Assembly (NCBI RefSeq): GCF_003725545.1
Contig: NZ_RJLN01000004.1
Coordinates: 62,001-126,000, forward strand
Direction of reading: 5' to 3'
DNA from: Micromonospora solifontis
GTDB lineage: Bacteria > Actinomycetota > Actinomycetes > Mycobacteriales > Micromonosporaceae
DNA length: 64,000 nucleotides
Shown: piece by piece, positions 43,829-55,055 of the stretch
Position numbering within the stretch: position 1 is the stretch's first letter
How the letters are laid out: every line of letters starts with the position of its first letter
The notes under the pieces: model-generated
Told to the model about the DNA's origin: nothing
The model's database searches: none
The model's input: the letters and a program-made list of their open reading frames with translations, nothing else
Program-made: the position numbers and the translations under genes

Positions 43829-44602
43829 ATGCGTGCTCGCCGTCTCTTCGCCGCCGCCAGCGTCGCGGCCCTCGCTGCCCTCTCCCTCACCGCCTGCGGC
43901 CGGTCCGCGCCGGACGTCGCCGCCTACGTCGGGGACACCCGCTACTCCGTCGACCGGGTGGACGAGATCTACGCCGACGCTCAGGCGCAGTACGCCGACG
44001 CGGTCCGCGGCCAGCGGGCGGCGACGGGCGCCTCGCCGGCGCCGGAGGAGCTGCGCTCCTCGGTGACCCGGCAGGACGTGCTGAACCTGCTGATCGCCGT
44101 CGACCTGGGCAAGCGGGTGGTGGCCGAGAAGAAGATCGAGGTCAAGGACGAGGTCTCCCCGGAGCAGCTCCAGGCCCAGCTGCAGATGCCGGCCGCCGCC
44201 GAGTACGCGAAGCTCTGGGGTGAGTGGGTGGACATCTCTGGCGCGCTCCAGCAGGAGCTGCCGCCGGCCGACCTGAGCGACGACGCGATCATGGCCGTCT
44301 ACCAGGCCATCGCCAAGACCGGCGCGATCCGGGCCGGGCTGTCGGTCGACCAGGTCAAGCAGGCGTTCGGCGAGGGTGGGTTCGTGCGTAGCGCCACCGC
44401 GCTGAGCGCGGCGCTGCGCGAGGAGGCCGACAAGGTCGACACCACGGTCAACCCGAAGTACGGCCCGATCGGCGTGCCGTCGGTGGTCAGCACCGGCCAG
44501 TCGCTGGTCTTCTACGCGCTGCCGTACATCAACCACGACGGTCCGGTCACCGACATCTCGACCCCCGAGGCACCGGAGACCAGCGCCCCGGTCAACCCCT
44601 GA
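43829..44602 (+). CDS. SurA N-terminal-like lipoprotein
   Basis: A 257-residue lipoprotein. The signal peptide ends in a LTAC lipobox with the cysteine at about residue 23. The mature part begins VAAYVGDTRYSVDRVDEIYADAQ, the helical chaperone pattern of SurA/PrsA N-terminal domains, but no parvulin-type peptidyl-prolyl isomerase domain follows. It may help fold exported proteins; this is inferred. GAGAGT lies 7 nt before the ATG, so the transcript may be leaderless, although the gene is only 68 bp from mfd. mazG starts 5 bp after its stop codon. Confidence 0.8.
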   Translation: MRARRLFAAASVAALAALSLTACGRSAPDVAAYVGDTRYSVDRVDEIYADAQAQYADAVRGQRAATGASPAPEELRSSVTRQDVLNLLIAVDLGKRVVAEKKIEVKDEVSPEQLQAQLQMPAAAEYAKLWGEWVDISGALQQELPPADLSDDAIMAVYQAIAKTGAIRAGLSVDQVKQAFGEGGFVRSATALSAALREEADKVDTTVNPKYGPIGVPSVVSTGQSLVFYALPYINHDGPVTDISTPEAPETSAPVNP

Positions 44603-44607
44603 GCGGC

Positions 44608-45600
44608 ATGACGGCGCGGATCGTCCTGCTGGTCACCTCGCCCCGGCTGCCCGCCGGCCTGCTGACCGCGGCCGCCTGGGACGTCGTACGCGGCGGGCCG
44701 GTGCTGGCCGGCGCGGAGAGCGAGCTGACCCGGGTGGTCCGCACGGCGGGCGCCGAGGTCGGCGTGGTCGCGGAGGGTGCGACGCAGGCGTTGCTCGACG
44801 CCGCGGCGGCGCACGGCACGGCGGTGTGGCTGGCCGGCCCGACCGGGGACGAGGCCCTCGCCCGGGAGCTGGGGCTGCGGCTGGCCCGCGAGCCGGGCCT
44901 GGCCGAGCTGGAGTTGATGTACGGCTCCTGGGACCCGCCGGGCGCGCGGCTGCTCGACGCGGTCGAGGTGATGGACCGGCTCGCCTCCCCGGGTGGCGAC
45001 CCGTGGAAGCGGGCGCAGACCCACCGCAGCCTCGCCGGCTTCCTGCTGGAGGAGTGCTACGAGGCGTACGACGCGATCAGCGCCGACGACACCGACGCGC
45101 TCCGCGAGGAGTTGGGCGACGTACTGCTCCAGGTGCTGCTGCATGCCCGGCTCGCCGAGGAGCTGCCGGAGGGGAAGCGCTGGACGGTCGACGACGTGGC
45201 GGGCGGCCTGGTCGACAAGATGGTCCGCCGGAACCCGCACGTCTTCTCGGGGGAGCAGGCCGGTTCGCTGGAGGAGATCGAGGCGAACTGGGAGCGGATC
45301 AAGCGGGCCGAGAAGACCCGGGAGTCGGTGCTCGACGGCATCGCGCTGAGCCAGCCGGCCCTGTCCCTGGCCGCGAAGATCCTGGACCGGGCCGGCCGGA
45401 TCGGCCTCGCCGTGCCACCCCCGCTGGCCGATTCCCAGGTGGACCCCGAGGCGAGGCTCGGCGCCGCCCTCCTGTCAACGGTCGCCGCCGCGAGGCAGGC
45501 GGGACTCGACCCCGAGGCTGCCCTCCGCCGCGCCACCCTCGCCTACGCCGAAGCGGTCCGCACCGCCGAACGCGCCACACCCCCGGACGCCCCGCGTTGA
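44608..45600 (+). CDS. mazG: Nucleoside triphosphate pyrophosphohydrolase MazG
   Basis: Hydrolyses (deoxy)nucleoside triphosphates, including oxidised ones, to monophosphates. 330 residues: an N-terminal tetrapyrrole-methylase-like part of about 115 residues, as in other actinobacterial MazG proteins, and a MazG domain from about residue 118 (LLDAVEVMDRLASPGGDPWKRAQTH). Metal-binding motifs EECYEAYDA near 151 and EELGDVLLQVLLHA near 168 are intact, and DKMVRRNPHVF is conserved. It is in an operon with the lipoprotein gene. Its stop codon TGA (45598-45600) lies inside the left arm of a long inverted repeat, so the 3' end of the gene has been remodelled by that element. Confidence 0.94.
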   Translation: MTARIVLLVTSPRLPAGLLTAAAWDVVRGGPVLAGAESELTRVVRTAGAEVGVVAEGATQALLDAAAAHGTAVWLAGPTGDEALARELGLRLAREPGLAELELMYGSWDPPGARLLDAVEVMDRLASPGGDPWKRAQTHRSLAGFLLEECYEAYDAISADDTDALREELGDVLLQVLLHARLAEELPEGKRWTVDDVAGGLVDKMVRRNPHVFSGEQAGSLEEIEANWERIKRAEKTRESVLDGIALSQPALSLAAKILDRAGRIGLAVPPPLADSQVDPEARLGAALLSTVAAARQAGLDPEAALRRATLAYAEAVRTAERATPPDAPR

Positions 45601-45655
45601 TCATGAGGTTAGCGGCGTGAAACGCCCGTTTCGCCGCGGCTAACTTCATGATCAA
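45597..45655. repeat. Long inverted repeat (TTGATCATGA-tipped)
   Basis: Arms 45597-45613 and 45639-45655 pair at 16 of 17 positions, and the inner part folds further through GCGGC/GCCGC and GAAACG/CGTTTC, giving a hairpin of about 59 nt with almost no loop. The arm core GATCATGA-GTTAGC is the same as in the repeat at 9225-9285. It includes the mazG stop codon and comes before the next gene's promoter. Confidence 0.85.
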
Positions 45656-45686
45656 TAATCGGGCGGCCGGCGGGGGTGGTGATCGG

Positions 45687-45699
45687 TAGGGTCTTGCGC
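45687..45699 (+). promoter_or_regulatory. Leaderless -10 of the DUF885 gene
   Basis: TAGGGT (45687-45692), 7 nt before the ATG at 45700. Confidence 0.55.
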
Positions 45700-47319
45700 A
45701 TGGAAGCGTTTGGGCCGCTCGCGGAGCGGATTGTGGAGGCGTTGCTGGAGAGCCGGCCGGGGCTGGCCACGTCCGCCGGGGACCACCGGTACGACGACCG
45801 GCTGCCCGACCTCTCCGCCGACGGCCTCGCCGCCGACCAGTCGATGCTGAAGGACGCGGCCGACGCGCTCGCCGAGATCGACCCGGACTCGCTCGACCTC
45901 GACGAACGGGTCGACCACGCGCTGTTGACCAGCCTGGTCGACCGAGGGCTGTTCGAGGCCACCGAGATCCGCACGCACGAGTGGGACCCGCTGCGGCACA
46001 ACCCCGGCCCGCTGCTGCACGCCCTGCTGGCCCGCCCGTTCGCCCCCGCCGAGGTGCGCCTCGAGAGCCTGGCCGGCCGGCTCGCCGCCGTACCGGACGC
46101 CCTGGCCACCGCCCGCGCCACCCTGCGGGACATGCCCCGGATCCACGCCGAGACGGCGGTCGGGCAGTTCACCGGCACCGCCGCGCTGATCCGGGACGAG
46201 GTGCCGGGGCTGCTCGCCGAAGCGCCGGCGATGCACGACCGGGTGGAGCCGGCGGCCACCGCGGCGATCGCGGCGCTGGAGGAGTTCGTGGCGTGGCTGC
46301 GGATGGGGCTCGCCGCCGACGCCGGCCCCGGGCGCGACCCCCGACTGGGCCGGCGGCGCTGGGAGGCGCGGCTCTGGCACACCCTCGACACCGAGCTGAG
46401 CGCCGCCGAGGTCCAGCGCCGGGCCTGGGACAACCTGGACCGGGTCACCGCCGAGATCCGCGAGGCGGCCGTCGAGCTGGTCGGCGGCCCGGCCGACGAC
46501 GAGACGGTACGCCGGGCGCTGGACCTGCTCGCCGCCGAGCACCCGGACGACGCCACCATCGTGGACCTCGCCTCGGTCACGCTCGACGAGGCGAGCGACT
46601 TCGTCCGGCTGCACGACCTGGTCAGCCTGGTCGACGACCCGTGCGTGATTCAGGAGATGCCGGAGTTCGCCCGGGGCGTGGCGGTGGCGTACTGCGACTC
46701 GCCGGGCCCGCTGGAGACCGCCGCCGTACCGACCTTCTACTGCATCGCGCCCACCCCGGCGGACTGGCCGGCGCACCGGGTCGAGTCGTTCTACCGCGAG
46801 TACAACGACCACATGATCCGGAACCTGACCGTGCACGAGGCGATGCCCGGGCACTTCCTCCAGCTCGCCCACGCCCGCCGGTACGCCGGCCCGACCCGGG
46901 TCCGGCCGCTCACCGAGTCGGGCGTGTTCATCGAGGGCTGGGCCGTCTACACCGAGGAGCTGATGGTCCGGCACGGCTTCGGCGGGCTGCCGGTCCGGCT
47001 CCAGCAGCTCAAGATGCAGCTCCGGATGACCATCAACGCCCTGCTCGACCAGCTCGTGCACTGCGACGACCTGCCCGAGGCCGAGGCGATGGCGCTGATG
47101 ACCGGGCGGGGCTTCCAGGAGGAGGGCGAGGCGGCCGGCAAGTGGCGGCGGGCGCTGCTCACCTCCACCCAGCTCTCCACCTACTTCGTCGGCTACAGCG
47201 AGGTGGCCGACATCGCCCGCGCCCGCCCCGACGGGGTGTCGGTACGCGACTGGCACGACGCGATGCTGGCGCACGACTGCCCGCCGCCCCGCCACCTGCG
47301 GACGCTGCTGGGGCTCTGA
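45700..47319 (+). CDS. DUF885 family zinc metallopeptidase-like protein
   Basis: A 539-residue soluble protein of the DUF885 family, predicted metallo-carboxypeptidases. The zinc motif HEAMPGHFLQLAH lies near residue 385-397 (HExxxGH type) and the third ligand is probably the Glu in GVFIEGWAVYTEELM near 410. There is no signal peptide, so it should act in the cytoplasm on peptides or modified amino acids. The leaderless -10 box favours ATG 45700 over an in-frame GTG eight codons upstream. It is separated from mazG by the long inverted repeat and is probably transcribed separately. Confidence 0.88.
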   Translation: MEAFGPLAERIVEALLESRPGLATSAGDHRYDDRLPDLSADGLAADQSMLKDAADALAEIDPDSLDLDERVDHALLTSLVDRGLFEATEIRTHEWDPLRHNPGPLLHALLARPFAPAEVRLESLAGRLAAVPDALATARATLRDMPRIHAETAVGQFTGTAALIRDEVPGLLAEAPAMHDRVEPAATAAIAALEEFVAWLRMGLAADAGPGRDPRLGRRRWEARLWHTLDTELSAAEVQRRAWDNLDRVTAEIREAAVELVGGPADDETVRRALDLLAAEHPDDATIVDLASVTLDEASDFVRLHDLVSLVDDPCVIQEMPEFARGVAVAYCDSPGPLETAAVPTFYCIAPTPADWPAHRVESFYREYNDHMIRNLTVHEAMPGHFLQLAHARRYAGPTRVRPLTESGVFIEGWAVYTEELMVRHGFGGLPVRLQQLKMQLRMTINALLDQLVHCDDLPEAEAMALMTGRGFQEEGEAAGKWRRALLTSTQLSTYFVGYSEVADIARARPDGVSVRDWHDAMLAHDCPPPRHLRTLLGL

Positions 47320-47322
47320 CGG

Positions 47323-49974
47323 CTAGCGGCTGCTGAATCGCGCGGCCCGGCGGTGGGTGCGCCGACGGTGCACCGCCGCCGGTTCGCGGCGCCGGGGGCG
47401 CAGCAGGTCGGAGGAGGCGAACAGGGTCCGCTTCGTCACCTCCACCAACGCCAGGTACGCCGCGACGAGCCCCACCAGCACCGGCAGGAAGACGGCCGGC
47501 AGTGGGCGGAAGCCGAGCGGCCCGGCCACCGGCAGGTACGGGATCAGCCAGGCCACCGCGACCGCGCCCAGCGCGGCGAGCAGCAGGGCCCGGCTGGGTC
47601 GGCTGCGCCAGAACGGGCTGGTGTGCGTACGGATGGCGAACACCACGAGCGTCTGGGTCGCCAGCGACTCCACGAACCAGCCGCTGCGGAACTCGACCGG
47701 CCCGGCGTGCAGCACGCTGAGCAGCAGCGCGAAGGTGAGGAAGTCGAAGAGCGAGGAGAGCGGCCCGAAGGTCAGCATGAACCGGCGGATCTCCCGCAGG
47801 TCCCAGTGCGCCGGCCGGGCGAGCTGATCGGCGTCCACCCGGTCGGTGGGGATGGCGACCTGGCTCAGGTCGTAGATCAGGTTGTTCAGCAGGATCTGTG
47901 ACGGCAACATCGGCAGGAACGACAGGAACGCCGACGCCCCGGCGGCGCTGAACATGTTGCCGAAGTTGCTGGACGTGCCCATCAGCACGTACTTGATGGT
48001 GTTGGCGAAGATCCGCCGGCCCTCGGTGACCCCGTCGGCGAGCACGTCGAGGTCCTTCTCCAGCAGCAGCACGTCGGCCGCGTCCTTGGCCACGTCGGTG
48101 CCGCCGGCCACCGAGATGCCGATGTCGGCGGCGTGCAGGGCCAGCGCGTCGTTCACCCCGTCGCCGAGGAACGCCACGTCCCGGCCGGCGGCCCGCTGGG
48201 CGTGGACGAGCCGGGCCTTGTCCTCCGGGGAGACCCGCGCGAAGACGGTGGTGGACTCGATCGCCGCCGGCAGCGCCGCGTCGTCGATCCCGGCCAGCTC
48301 GGCGCCGGTCAGCACCCCGGCCACCGGCAGGCCGAGCTGCGCGCAGACCCGGACCGCGACGGCCGGGTGGTCACCGGTGATCACCTTGACGCTGATCCCC
48401 AGCGTGGCCAGCCGGTCCAGCGCCGCCCGGGCGTCCGGCTTCGGCGGGTCCAGGAAGACCAGCAGGCCGCCGAAGGTGAGGTCCCGCTCGTCGTCCGGGC
48501 CGATGCCGGTCAGTCCGGGTGCGGGCCGGGCGGCCACCGCGACCACCCGGCCACCGCCGGCCAGCCGCTCGTCGAGGGCACGCCGCGCCGCCTCCGGTAC
48601 GTCCCGGCACAGCGCCATCACCTCCTCGGCGGCGCCCTTGGTCACCAGCATCCGCCCGTCCGGCCCGTCAACCAGCACGCTCACCCGGCGGCGCTGGTGG
48701 TCGAAGGGGAGCAGCCCCACCCGCCGGTACGCGGCCACCGGCTGGGCCGCCGCGCCCGACGCCGCCCAGAGCGCCTGGTCCATCGGGTTGCCGTCGCCGC
48801 CGGTGGTGGCCTCGTTGGCGAGCAGCCCGGCCAGCAGCACGTGCGCGTCGGGCCGCCCGTCCGGGCCGAGGGTCTCGGTGAGGCTGAGCCGCCCGTCGGT
48901 GAGGGTGCCGGTCTTGTCGGTGAAGAGCACCTCGACGTTGCCCAGGTCCTCCACGCAGACCAGCCGCTTCACCAGCACCCGGCGCCGGGCAAGGGTACGG
49001 GTGCCCGCCGCCAGGCTGGCGGTGACGATCGCGGGGAGCAGTTGCGGGGTGATACCCACGGCGATGGCCAGGCTGAACAGCACGGCGTCGATCACCGGCC
49101 GGTGCAGCACCAGGTTGATCACGAAAATCACGGCGGTCAGCACGCCCGCCACCCGGGCCAGCATCAGCGAGAACCGGCGCAGCCCGCGCTGGAACTCCGT
49201 CTCGCCCTGCCGGCCGCCGAGGCCGGCCGCGATCCGGCCGAACGCGGTGTGCCCGGCCGTCGCGACCACCACGCCCAGCCCGGAGCCGGCCCGGACCACG
49301 GTGCCCATCAGCGCGCAGGAGGCCAGGTCGTCCAGGGCGGTGCCGGCCGGCACCGGGGCCGGATCCTTGGCCACCGCCACCGACTCGCCGGTGAGCACCG
49401 ACTCGTCGCACTCCAGCCGGTGCGTCTCGGTGATCCGCAGGTCCGCCGGGACCACCGTGCCCAGCTCGATCCGCACGACGTCGCCGGGGACCAGGTCGAC
49501 CACGTCGACCACCTCAATGCGGCCGGCCCGGGTCACCGGCACGGTGTGCCGGATCCGCTCGTGCAGCGCCGCCCCGGCCCGTTCCGCCCGGTACTCGTTG
49601 ACGAAGCCGAACCCCACGCTGATCGTCAGGATCACGGCGATGACCAGCGCGTCGGTGCGTTCCCCGACGAAGTAGGAGACGGTGGCGGCGACCAGCAGCA
49701 GCCCCAGCAGGGCCGAGCGGAACTGCCGGACCAGCACCGCGACGGCGGAGACCCGGTGGGTGCGGACCGCGTTCGCGCCCAGCCTCGACCGGCGCCGCAG
49801 CACCTCCTCCGGGGCCAGCCCGGCCGGGCCGGTCCTGAGGGCCGCGTGCACCCGGTCGACCGGAAGGGTCGCCGCCTCGGTCACCGGCAGCCAGCCCTCG
49901 TCCCGCCGCGCCTCGGCCGTACCCACCGCCACCGTTCCCGTCGTCCGACCCACCGCACGGGCCCCCTCACCCAT
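47323..49974 (-). CDS. mgtA: Magnesium-translocating P-type ATPase
   Basis: A P-type ATPase of the MgtA (type IIIB) class that imports Mg2+. About 883 residues. In order: the N-terminal cation ATPase domain, the actuator loop with LTGESVAVAKD, the membrane segment AVGITPQLLPAIV, the phosphorylation site LFTDKTGTLTDG, the nucleotide-binding region (VTKGAAEEVM), the hinge FLGDGVNDALALHAADIGI, and six C-terminal helices including SSNFGNMFSAAGASAF. No MgtC, MgtR or Mg riboswitch-like leader is evident. The start is uncertain: I use ATG 49974, with GTG or ATG alternatives 14 codons upstream. The protein ends in a basic Arg-rich tail. Confidence 0.9.
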   Translation of the reverse strand: MGEGARAVGRTTGTVAVGTAEARRDEGWLPVTEAATLPVDRVHAALRTGPAGLAPEEVLRRRSRLGANAVRTHRVSAVAVLVRQFRSALLGLLLVAATVSYFVGERTDALVIAVILTISVGFGFVNEYRAERAGAALHERIRHTVPVTRAGRIEVVDVVDLVPGDVVRIELGTVVPADLRITETHRLECDESVLTGESVAVAKDPAPVPAGTALDDLASCALMGTVVRAGSGLGVVVATAGHTAFGRIAAGLGGRQGETEFQRGLRRFSLMLARVAGVLTAVIFVINLVLHRPVIDAVLFSLAIAVGITPQLLPAIVTASLAAGTRTLARRRVLVKRLVCVEDLGNVEVLFTDKTGTLTDGRLSLTETLGPDGRPDAHVLLAGLLANEATTGGDGNPMDQALWAASGAAAQPVAAYRRVGLLPFDHQRRRVSVLVDGPDGRMLVTKGAAEEVMALCRDVPEAARRALDERLAGGGRVVAVAARPAPGLTGIGPDDERDLTFGGLLVFLDPPKPDARAALDRLATLGISVKVITGDHPAVAVRVCAQLGLPVAGVLTGAELAGIDDAALPAAIESTTVFARVSPEDKARLVHAQRAAGRDVAFLGDGVNDALALHAADIGISVAGGTDVAKDAADVLLLEKDLDVLADGVTEGRRIFANTIKYVLMGTSSNFGNMFSAAGASAFLSFLPMLPSQILLNNLIYDLSQVAIPTDRVDADQLARPAHWDLREIRRFMLTFGPLSSLFDFLTFALLLSVLHAGPVEFRSGWFVESLATQTLVVFAIRTHTSPFWRSRPSRALLLAALGAVAVAWLIPYLPVAGPLGFRPLPAVFLPVLVGLVAAYLALVEVTKRTLFASSDLLRPRRREPAAVHRRRTHRRAARFSSR

Positions 49975-50097
49975 TGCACACCCGGGCTCGACCGCCCGGG
50001 CCAGCATCCGCCGCACGGGCGGGTCGGGGTCAGGGCCGTCCGGCCCGTCGTCGAAGGCAGGAGGGTGCCGGCTCGGGCGCGGCAGGTCCGCGCGGGT

Positions 50098-50987
50098 TCA
50101 GCGGGGCGTGCCGGCGGCGACCAGGTCGATCAGCCAGCGCGAGATGGAGTACGCCGGCGGCAGCTCCGCCGGCAGCGCGTCCACCGGGAACCAGCGCGCC
50201 TCCGTCAGCTCCCTCGGGTCGACCACCGGCTCGGCGTCGGGCTCGGTGACGGTGGCGGTGAAGCCGGCCAGCAGGGTCCCCGGACCGGACATCGCCCACG
50301 GCTGGCTGTCCACGTAGCGGGGTCGCCCGATGGTGAGCCCGACCTCCTCGCCCACCTCCCGGTGGGCAGCCGCCTCCAGCGACTCGCCGGCCTCGACGAA
50401 CCCGGCGACGAGCGCCCACAGCCCGGTCGGCCCGTACGCGTGCCGGACCAGCAGCAGCTCGTCGGGGCGGCCCGCCCGGCCGGGGCGGGTGATCGCCACC
50501 AGCACCGCGACGGAGAGCGGCACGAAAACGGTGAGCCCGCAGTCGGGACAGCGCCGGGCGGTCTCGCCCGGCACGTCGGCGAGTTCCGTCCGGCACGCCC
50601 CGCACCATCGGTGCGTACGCCGCCAGGTGAGCACGGCGAGCGCCCGTCCGGCCAGGTCGGCCTGCGGCGCCGGTAGTTCGGTGGCGAGGCTCCGCCAGCC
50701 GCGCCAGTGACCGGCCAGCGTCCCGGGGTCGGCCACCTCGGCGGCCCAGGCGGGGGTCCCGTCCAGCGTGCCGACCGGCACCCAGTCGAGGTCGGCCGGC
50801 AGGTCCGCGATCCGTGGCAGGCCGCCCTCCGGGCCGGTCAGCAGCTTGCGGCCGGCCACCGGCAGGGCCAGGTCGCCCGGCGCGGGCGGTCGGCTCCGGT
50901 CGGCGCCCGGCACGAAGCCGCTCCGGCCGTCGGCGGCGCCCCGCCCCGGCCCGGTACCGCCGGATGTGTCGCCGGTGAGGCCGGTCG

Positions 50988-50991
<4 letters not shown>
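50098..50991 (-). CDS. nudC: NAD(+) diphosphatase NudC (Nudix)
   Basis: Hydrolyses NAD(H) to NMN(H) and AMP, and in some bacteria removes NAD caps from RNA. 297 residues. The zinc ribbon has four cysteines (WCGACRTEL and RRCPDCGLT) near residue 145-170. The Nudix box GFVEAGESLEAAAHREVGEEVGL starts near 203 with all key residues, followed by the NudC marker SQPWAMS. The start is the GTG at 50991, which overlaps the stop codon of the upstream lipoprotein gene by 4 bp, so the two are coupled. Confidence 0.92.
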
Positions 50992-53175
<2,184 letters not shown>

Positions 53176-53204
53176 GCCACGAGCTCCGGGGGAGGGGTGT
53201 GACG

Positions 53205-53840
53205 ATGCAGCAGCGCCGCACACCGGGTGGTCAGCGTCCCGCCCGACGGCCGGGTCAGGCCGGCCGGCCGGCGGGGACGCGGGCCCGGCCGTCAGCCCGG
53301 GAGGGCGGGGTCCGCGCCGAGCCGCGGGCCGCCGGGCGGTCACCGGGCACGGCCCGCACCACCGACGGCGTACGCTCCGGGAGCCGCCCGGCGGCGGCCC
53401 GGCGTACCGCCGCCGGTGGCATGGTCAAGCGGCTCACCGCACCCCAACCCCGGCGCTTCACCGGGCGCGCCACCGTGCTCTTCGCGGTGCTGATCGCGCT
53501 CGCCCTGGCGTACACCTATCCGGTCCGGGTCTATCTCGACCAGCAGGCGGACATCGCGCGGATGGAGGCCTCCCAGGCCGACCAGCGCCAGCGGATCGAG
53601 GACCTCTCGGCCGAGGCGGCCAAGTGGCAGGACCCGGCGTACATCGAGACGCAGGCTCGCGAGCGGTTCTTCATGGTGCGGAGGGGAGAGACCCCGCTGG
53701 TGGTGCTCTCCGACCCGGACGGGGCCGCGAAGGACGCCGGCAAGGGCGCGAAGGCGGGGCCGCCGAAGCCGCCCGACCCCTGGTACGACACCCTGTGGTC
53801 GAGCGTGCAGGCGGCCAACGCCGAGCGCCCCGACAAGTGA
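53205..53840 (+). CDS. Septum formation initiator family protein (DivIC/FtsB-like)
   Basis: A 211-residue membrane protein of the divisome. A long Arg/Pro/Gly/Ala-rich cytoplasmic N-terminus (about 85 residues) precedes one membrane helix (about 90-107), then a short coiled coil (YLDQQADIARMEASQADQRQRIEDLSAEA region, about 110-140) and the conserved end AKWQDPAYIETQARERFFMVRRGE. DivIC/FtsB proteins link FtsL and FtsQ and activate septal wall synthesis. ATG 53205 has GGAGG at 9 nt; the GTG two codons earlier is too close to it. It overlaps the next gene by 4 bp. Confidence 0.92.
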   Translation: MQQRRTPGGQRPARRPGQAGRPAGTRARPSAREGGVRAEPRAAGRSPGTARTTDGVRSGSRPAAARRTAAGGMVKRLTAPQPRRFTGRATVLFAVLIALALAYTYPVRVYLDQQADIARMEASQADQRQRIEDLSAEAAKWQDPAYIETQARERFFMVRRGETPLVVLSDPDGAAKDAGKGAKAGPPKPPDPWYDTLWSSVQAANAERPDK

Positions 53841-54427
53841 GCACCGGACGAGAGACAGGCACCGACACCGTGAGCGTCGCACCACCGCAGGACCCGGCGG
53901 CGGATTCCGTACCCCCGCCGGAACGGCAACCGGCCACGGAGGCCGACCTGGCCGCGGTGGCCGCGCAGCTCGGCCGCCCGCCGCGCGGCACCCGGGCGGT
54001 GGCCCACCGCTGCCCGTGCGGCCTGCCCGACGTGGTGGAGACGACGCCCCGGCTGGCCGACGGCACGCCCTTCCCGACGCTGTTCTACCTGACCTGCCCC
54101 CGGGCCACGGCCGCGTGCAGCCGGCTGGAGTCGGCCGGCCTGATGAAGGAGATGGCCGAGCGGCTCGCCGAGGACCCGGAGCTGGCCGCCCGCTACCGCG
54201 CCGCGCACGAGGACTACCTGGCCCGTCGCGAGGCGATCGGCGAGGTGCCGGAGATCGCCGGCATCTCGGCCGGGGGTATGCCCGGGCGGGTCAAGTGCCT
54301 GCACGTCCACCTCGGGCACGCGCTCGCCGCCGGGCCCGGGGTCAACCCGTTCGGCGACGAGACCCTCGCGTTGGTGGAGAAGTGGTGGGCCGCCGGCCCA
54401 TGCGTGGACGTCCCGGCGGCGGAGTGA
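53837..54427 (+). CDS. DUF501 family protein
   Basis: A 196-residue soluble protein; the DUF501 domain covers most of it (about residue 35 onward): AVAHRCPCGLPDVVETTPRL, PFPTLFYLTCP, then GMPGRVKCLHVHLGHALAAGPGVNPFGDE. Cysteines in HRCPCG, LTCP, TAACSRLE and VKCLH are conserved-looking and could bind a metal. The function is unknown; the gene is almost always between a divIC-like gene and ppx in actinobacteria. I use the GTG that overlaps the divIC stop codon; GTG 53870 is also possible. Confidence 0.88.
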   Translation: MSTGRETGTDTVSVAPPQDPAADSVPPPERQPATEADLAAVAAQLGRPPRGTRAVAHRCPCGLPDVVETTPRLADGTPFPTLFYLTCPRATAACSRLESAGLMKEMAERLAEDPELAARYRAAHEDYLARREAIGEVPEIAGISAGGMPGRVKCLHVHLGHALAAGPGVNPFGDETLALVEKWWAAGPCVDVPAAE

Positions 54428-54428
54428 G

Positions 54429-54941
54429 ATGACCGCCGCCGACGAGATCACCGTCCGCCGGGCCCGCACCTCGGACGTCCGGGGCATCCGGCGGCTGGTC
54501 GACACCTACACCGACGACCGGCGGCTGCTCAGCAAGGCCACCGTCACCCTCTACGAGGACGTGCAGGAGTTCCGGGTGGCGGTCACCCCGGACGACACGG
54601 TGGTCGGTTGCGGCGCGCTGCACGTGATGTGGGAGGACCTGGCCGAGATCCGCACGGTCGCGGTGGACCCCGCGTGCCGGGGCCGCAAGCTCGGGCACCG
54701 GATCGTCGGGGAGCTGATCGACGTGGCCCGCGAGCTGGGCGTGGCCCGGATCTTCGTGCTGACCTTCGAGACCCGCTTCTTCGCGTCGTTCGGCTTCCGG
54801 GAGATCGACGGCGCGCCGGTGCCGCAGCCGGTCTACGAGCAGCTGCTGCGCTCGTACGACGAGGGCGTGGCCGAGTTCCTCGACCTGGAACGGGTCAAGC
54901 CGAACACGCTCGGCAACACCCGGATGCTGCTGCGGCTCTGA
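54429..54941 (+). CDS. argA: Amino-acid N-acetyltransferase (GNAT, ArgA-like)
   Basis: A 170-residue GNAT-fold acetyltransferase. The acetyl-CoA-binding core reads IRTVAVDPACRGRKLGHRIV near residue 75-94, and the conserved ending FFASFGFREIDGAPVP follows. The opening IRRLVDTYTDDRRLLSKAT and overall size match the short N-acetylglutamate synthase of actinobacteria (Rv2747 type in M. tuberculosis, from memory), the first step of arginine synthesis. It lies 1 bp after the DUF501 stop codon and is surely co-transcribed. No other arginine genes are near. Confidence 0.85.
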   Translation: MTAADEITVRRARTSDVRGIRRLVDTYTDDRRLLSKATVTLYEDVQEFRVAVTPDDTVVGCGALHVMWEDLAEIRTVAVDPACRGRKLGHRIVGELIDVARELGVARIFVLTFETRFFASFGFREIDGAPVPQPVYEQLLRSYDEGVAEFLDLERVKPNTLGNTRMLLRL

Positions 54942-55042
54942 CCCACCGTCACCTGGGGTCCCGCGCCGGCGTCGGCCTGTCGCTCCTCGTCGGACCGCCG
55001 GCCCGCCGCGCGGTGACTGCGGTCTGCCGCAGCCGGCTGTCG

Positions 55043-55055
55043 TAGGGTGGCAGCC
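55043..55055 (+). promoter_or_regulatory. Leaderless -10 of ppx
   Basis: TAGGGT (55043-55048), 7 nt before the GTG at 55056. Confidence 0.55.
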
